Both the position numbers and the translations under genes were made by a program. DNA of 33,942 nucleotides from Sphingomonas yunnanensis (lineage in GTDB: Bacteria; Pseudomonadota; Alphaproteobacteria; Sphingomonadales; Sphingomonadaceae): positions 1-33,942 of the forward strand of contig NZ_JAIOKB010000013.1 in NCBI RefSeq assembly GCF_019898765.1. The letters are read 5' to 3'. The notes beneath the pieces are model-generated. The model had not been told where the DNA came from and searched no databases. It saw only the letters and a list, made by a program, of their open reading frames with translations. Below are positions 31,457-33,942 of the stretch, piece after piece. Numbering within the stretch: position 1 is the stretch's first letter; the number at the start of each line of letters is the position of its first letter.

Positions 31457-33673
31457 CTACGAACTCCTGAGCGGCAGCGCGCGCCGGCGCGTACCGGCGG
31501 CAGCGAACAGCGCGTTGGCGATGGCGGGGGCGACAGCGGGCACGCCGAGATCGCTGACCCCACCGCAATCCGCGCCGCTGGCGATCAGTTCCACGCTGAT
31601 CTCGGGCGCGGTGGCGAGCGTCGGCAGGTCGAGCGCGCCGAGATGGCGGACGGTGGCGAGGTCGTCCTTGTACCCAGCCGCGATGCCGGTCGCGGCGGCG
31701 ACGCCGAACACCAGCCCGCCCTCGATCTGCTGGCGTACCACGTCGGGGTTGATCGCGCGCCCGCAGTCGACGGCCGCGACGAGCCGGGTGACACGCGGCG
31801 CACCGCCCTCCCCCGGCTCGGTTTCAGCGAGCACCGCGATCGCGCTGCCGGCCAGGCGGTGGCAGGCGATACCCTGCCCACTGCCCGGCACCCCGCCCGA
31901 CCAGCCGCCGAGCTCGGCCGCGGTGGTGAGGCAGCGCGCCAGCCGCGCGTCGCCGCCGAGCAGACCGACGCGATACGACATCGGCTCGCTCCCCGCGGCG
32001 CGCGCCAGCTCGTCGATGAAGCATTCGGTGAAGAAGGCGGTGTAGCCGTCGGCGCCGCCGCGCAGGTGGCCGGTCGGCAGGTCGAGCGCGACCGGGTGAT
32101 GGTCGACCGCGAGCGTCGGCAGACGATAGGGCGGCACCGCGCCCGACGTGGCATAGCGGTCAGCACCCGCGGGCAGCGCCGCGGCGACGCGGCGCAGCGG
32201 GTCGCCCGCGAGCAGCCGCTCGCCCAGCGCGTGCCCGGTCGACGGCGCGGCGATGGCGGCGTGCCACGCCAGGATCGTGCCGCGCGGCCCCAGCCGCGCG
32301 CGCATCCGCGCCTTGGCGGGCGCGCGGACCCGGTCTTGCAGCAGTGCCTCGCCGCGCGACCAGCAGAGCTGCACCGGCCGCCGCAGCGCGCGCGCGAGCA
32401 CCGCCGCCTGCGCCGCGACGTCATGTTCCAGCGCCGCGCCGAACGAGCCGCCGACCTGCATCTGGTGGACGATCACGTCGCGCTCGGACAGCTGGACCGC
32501 CGCGGCCGCGGCGGCGCGCGCGAGCGTCGGCGCCTGGGTGGCGAGCCACAGCTCCAGCCGCCCGTCACGCCAGTGCGCCGTCGCGGCGGGAGTCTCCAGC
32601 GCGGCGTGGAGCGCGGGGCGGACGCTATACTCGGCCGCGACCACCCCCGCGCCGCGCAGCGCCGCGGCGGCGTCGCCGACGCGGGCGACCGGCTCGCCGG
32701 GGCGATCGAGCGCGGCGTCGAGCGCGCGCTCGATCGCCGCGTCGTCGACCGTCGTGCCGCTGCGTGCGAACCGGGGGGCCAACGCCGTGACCCCCCGGTT
32801 GGCCACCCACCAATTGTTCGCTACCGCAGCGACCCAGTGATCGGTCGTCACCACCGACAGCAGGCCGCGCACGCGCTCGGCCGCGGCCTTGTCACAGGAG
32901 AGCAGCCGCGCGCCGGGCTGCGGTCCCTGGCGGACGCTGGCGAACACCATGTCGGGCAGGCGCACATCGGCGACGAAATTGGCCGAGCCGTCGACCTTGC
33001 TGGGCGAGTCGAGCCGCGGCAGTGACTCGCCGCTCAGTCGCCCCTCGTCGCCGAGCCGCAGCGGCAGCTCGTCGGGGACTTGCCCACCCGCGGCCGCCTC
33101 GGCCAGCTCGGCGAAGCGGAGGCGACGGTCGCCGAGCGCGACGAAGCCGGCGCGCGTGTCGCACTCCTGCCAGTCGGCGTCCCAGCGCTTGGCCGCGGCC
33201 TGGCACAGCAGCACGCGCGCGGCCGCTCCCGCCTCGCGCAGCGGCTGCTCGAAGCGGCGCACCGAGCTCGATCCCGCGGTGATCAGCAGCGAGTCGCGCG
33301 TCCAGAGCTCGTCGCGCACTCCTTCCGGCACGTGCGCCGCGGCGTCCGCGAAGAGCGCGGCCGCGCCGAGCGGGTTGGCGTAAGGAGGGGCGAGCGGCGC
33401 GGCCTCGACGCCGACGGTGCGCCAGTCGGCGCCGAGCTCGTCGGCGACGATCTGCGCCAGCACGGTGTAGGTGCCCTGACCGTGCTCGCACTGCGGGACC
33501 GCGACGATCACCTGTCCGTCGCGCGCGATCTTGAGGAAGGCGCCGAACGCCGCCTCGCCCGGTGCGGTCGGCAACGCCGCGCCGTAATGCCGCGGCCACA
33601 CCGCCCAAGCGACCACGAGTCCTACGCCGGCGCCCCCGGAGATCAGCAGCTTGCGTCGGGTCAGCGCGGCCAT
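31457..33673 (-). CDS. Exported molybdopterin oxidoreductase large subunit (IorB / aldehyde-oxidase type)
   Basis: 738 aa. Twin-arginine-like signal LTRRKLLISGGAG plus a hydrophobic stretch, then FGAFLKIARDGQVIVAVPQ, CEHGQGTYTVLAQIVADELG (family xHGQG motif), SPSKVDGSANFVADVRLPDM, VGGSFG, and FFTECFIDELARAAG. It belongs to the isoquinoline-1-oxidoreductase/xanthine-dehydrogenase-like group, in which the large subunit binds molybdopterin-cytosine dinucleotide in the periplasm. The C-terminal motif normally GVGEP, holding the catalytic Glu, reads GVSDL (D708). The [2Fe-2S] small subunit is not found in the window. The start is ATG 33673; a GTG at 33694 is possible, and neither has a clear ribosome-binding site. 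It is first in the operon with hemH and phaB. Confidence 0.85.
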   Translation of the reverse strand: MAALTRRKLLISGGAGVGLVVAWAVWPRHYGAALPTAPGEAAFGAFLKIARDGQVIVAVPQCEHGQGTYTVLAQIVADELGADWRTVGVEAAPLAPPYANPLGAAALFADAAAHVPEGVRDELWTRDSLLITAGSSSVRRFEQPLREAGAAARVLLCQAAAKRWDADWQECDTRAGFVALGDRRLRFAELAEAAAGGQVPDELPLRLGDEGRLSGESLPRLDSPSKVDGSANFVADVRLPDMVFASVRQGPQPGARLLSCDKAAAERVRGLLSVVTTDHWVAAVANNWWVANRGVTALAPRFARSGTTVDDAAIERALDAALDRPGEPVARVGDAAAALRGAGVVAAEYSVRPALHAALETPAATAHWRDGRLELWLATQAPTLARAAAAAAVQLSERDVIVHQMQVGGSFGAALEHDVAAQAAVLARALRRPVQLCWSRGEALLQDRVRAPAKARMRARLGPRGTILAWHAAIAAPSTGHALGERLLAGDPLRRVAAALPAGADRYATSGAVPPYRLPTLAVDHHPVALDLPTGHLRGGADGYTAFFTECFIDELARAAGSEPMSYRVGLLGGDARLARCLTTAAELGGWSGGVPGSGQGIACHRLAGSAIAVLAETEPGEGGAPRVTRLVAAVDCGRAINPDVVRQQIEGGLVFGVAAATGIAAGYKDDLATVRHLGALDLPTLATAPEISVELIASGADCGGVSDLGVPAVAPAIANALFAAAGTRRRALPLRSS

Positions 33674-33791
33674 GCGGCGGCGGTAGCGGGGCACGGCGTA
33701 GCGGGGAAGCGCGAAAGCTCGCTCAGCGTGATCGGCTGAGCGGTGGACGCGCCGCAGGCGCTCTCACGGCGTCGTCGGCGGGCGGGCCGCT

Positions 33792-33942
33792 TCCCCCACG
33801 CGTACCTTCTCCGCGCCTCCGCGCCTCCGCGCGAGTTCATCTCACGCGCAGACGCGAGGACGCGAAGGTGTCGCTCACGCGGTGATCGTGCCGCGCGTCC
33901 ATGCTTCGCGCCTTCGCGTCCTCGCGCGAGAAGGTTTGTTCG
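33792..33942. repeat. GC-rich dispersed repeat pair
   Basis: CGCGAGGACGCGAAGG (about 33852-33868) is inverted as CCTTCGCGTCCTCGCG (about 33911-33926), with CGCCTCCG units repeated in tandem near 33816-33831. The 269 bp after the oxidoreductase gene show no gene. These units resemble the GCGCAGAGGCGC repeats dispersed in sphingomonad intergenic DNA. Confidence 0.55.

Overview
The window looks like chromosomal DNA of a sphingomonad (Alphaproteobacteria; Sphingomonas or a close relative). The reasons are the very high GC content, the 16S rRNA 5' end with its boxA leader, the family relationships of nearly every protein (TonB receptor, Phd/VapC, HspQ, PhaB, LldD, orphan flavin halogenase) and the dispersed 'GTCATCCCGG...' and 'GCTCCTGCG..CGCAGGAGC' palindromic intergenic repeats. 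The genus is inferred from memory of such genomes, not from a search.

Layout. Positions 1-366 are the start of an rRNA operon pointing left: the 16S 5' end, boxA and a strong promoter. Divergent from it (409-5118) is an operon for a TonB-dependent receptor, a YdcF/DUF218 exported protein and a zinc phosphodiesterase of the S1/P1 nuclease - phospholipase C superfamily. It is preceded by four 7-mers repeating every 11 bp that look like a Pho box, and this is the most interesting system in the window. Next come an exported alpha/beta hydrolase, an orphan flavin-dependent halogenase, a phd-vapC module, a CPA2 antiporter and an unknown membrane protein (5182-11227).

The region 11234-15871 is catabolic. 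LldD is divergent from a fumarylacetoacetase-family hydrolase, a pair that would fit the end of a non-phosphorylated L-rhamnose/L-fucose route, and an exported esterase and a ThuA-domain protein form an operon. Positions 16104-18661 hold small and regulatory genes: a 53-aa protein coupled to a GAF protein, a 68-aa acidic protein, a hemerythrin pseudogene, TetR and GNAT. Positions 18735-20142 are housekeeping: rplU-rpmA with a terminator, hspQ and tRNA-Ser(CGA).

Positions 20177-22267 encode a Tat-exported phospholipase C with a possible Pho half-site. Positions 22395-29533 encode a tripartite RND efflux operon (permease, adaptor, outer-membrane factor) controlled by a divergent LysR regulator whose T-N11-A palindrome touches its own start codon. 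The window ends with an operon of an exported molybdopterin oxidoreductase large subunit, hemH and phaB (29684-33673), and a non-coding repeat region.

Most intergenic gaps over 100 bp between 6 kb and 30 kb carry inverted-repeat elements. No insertion sequence, phage gene or CRISPR array was seen.
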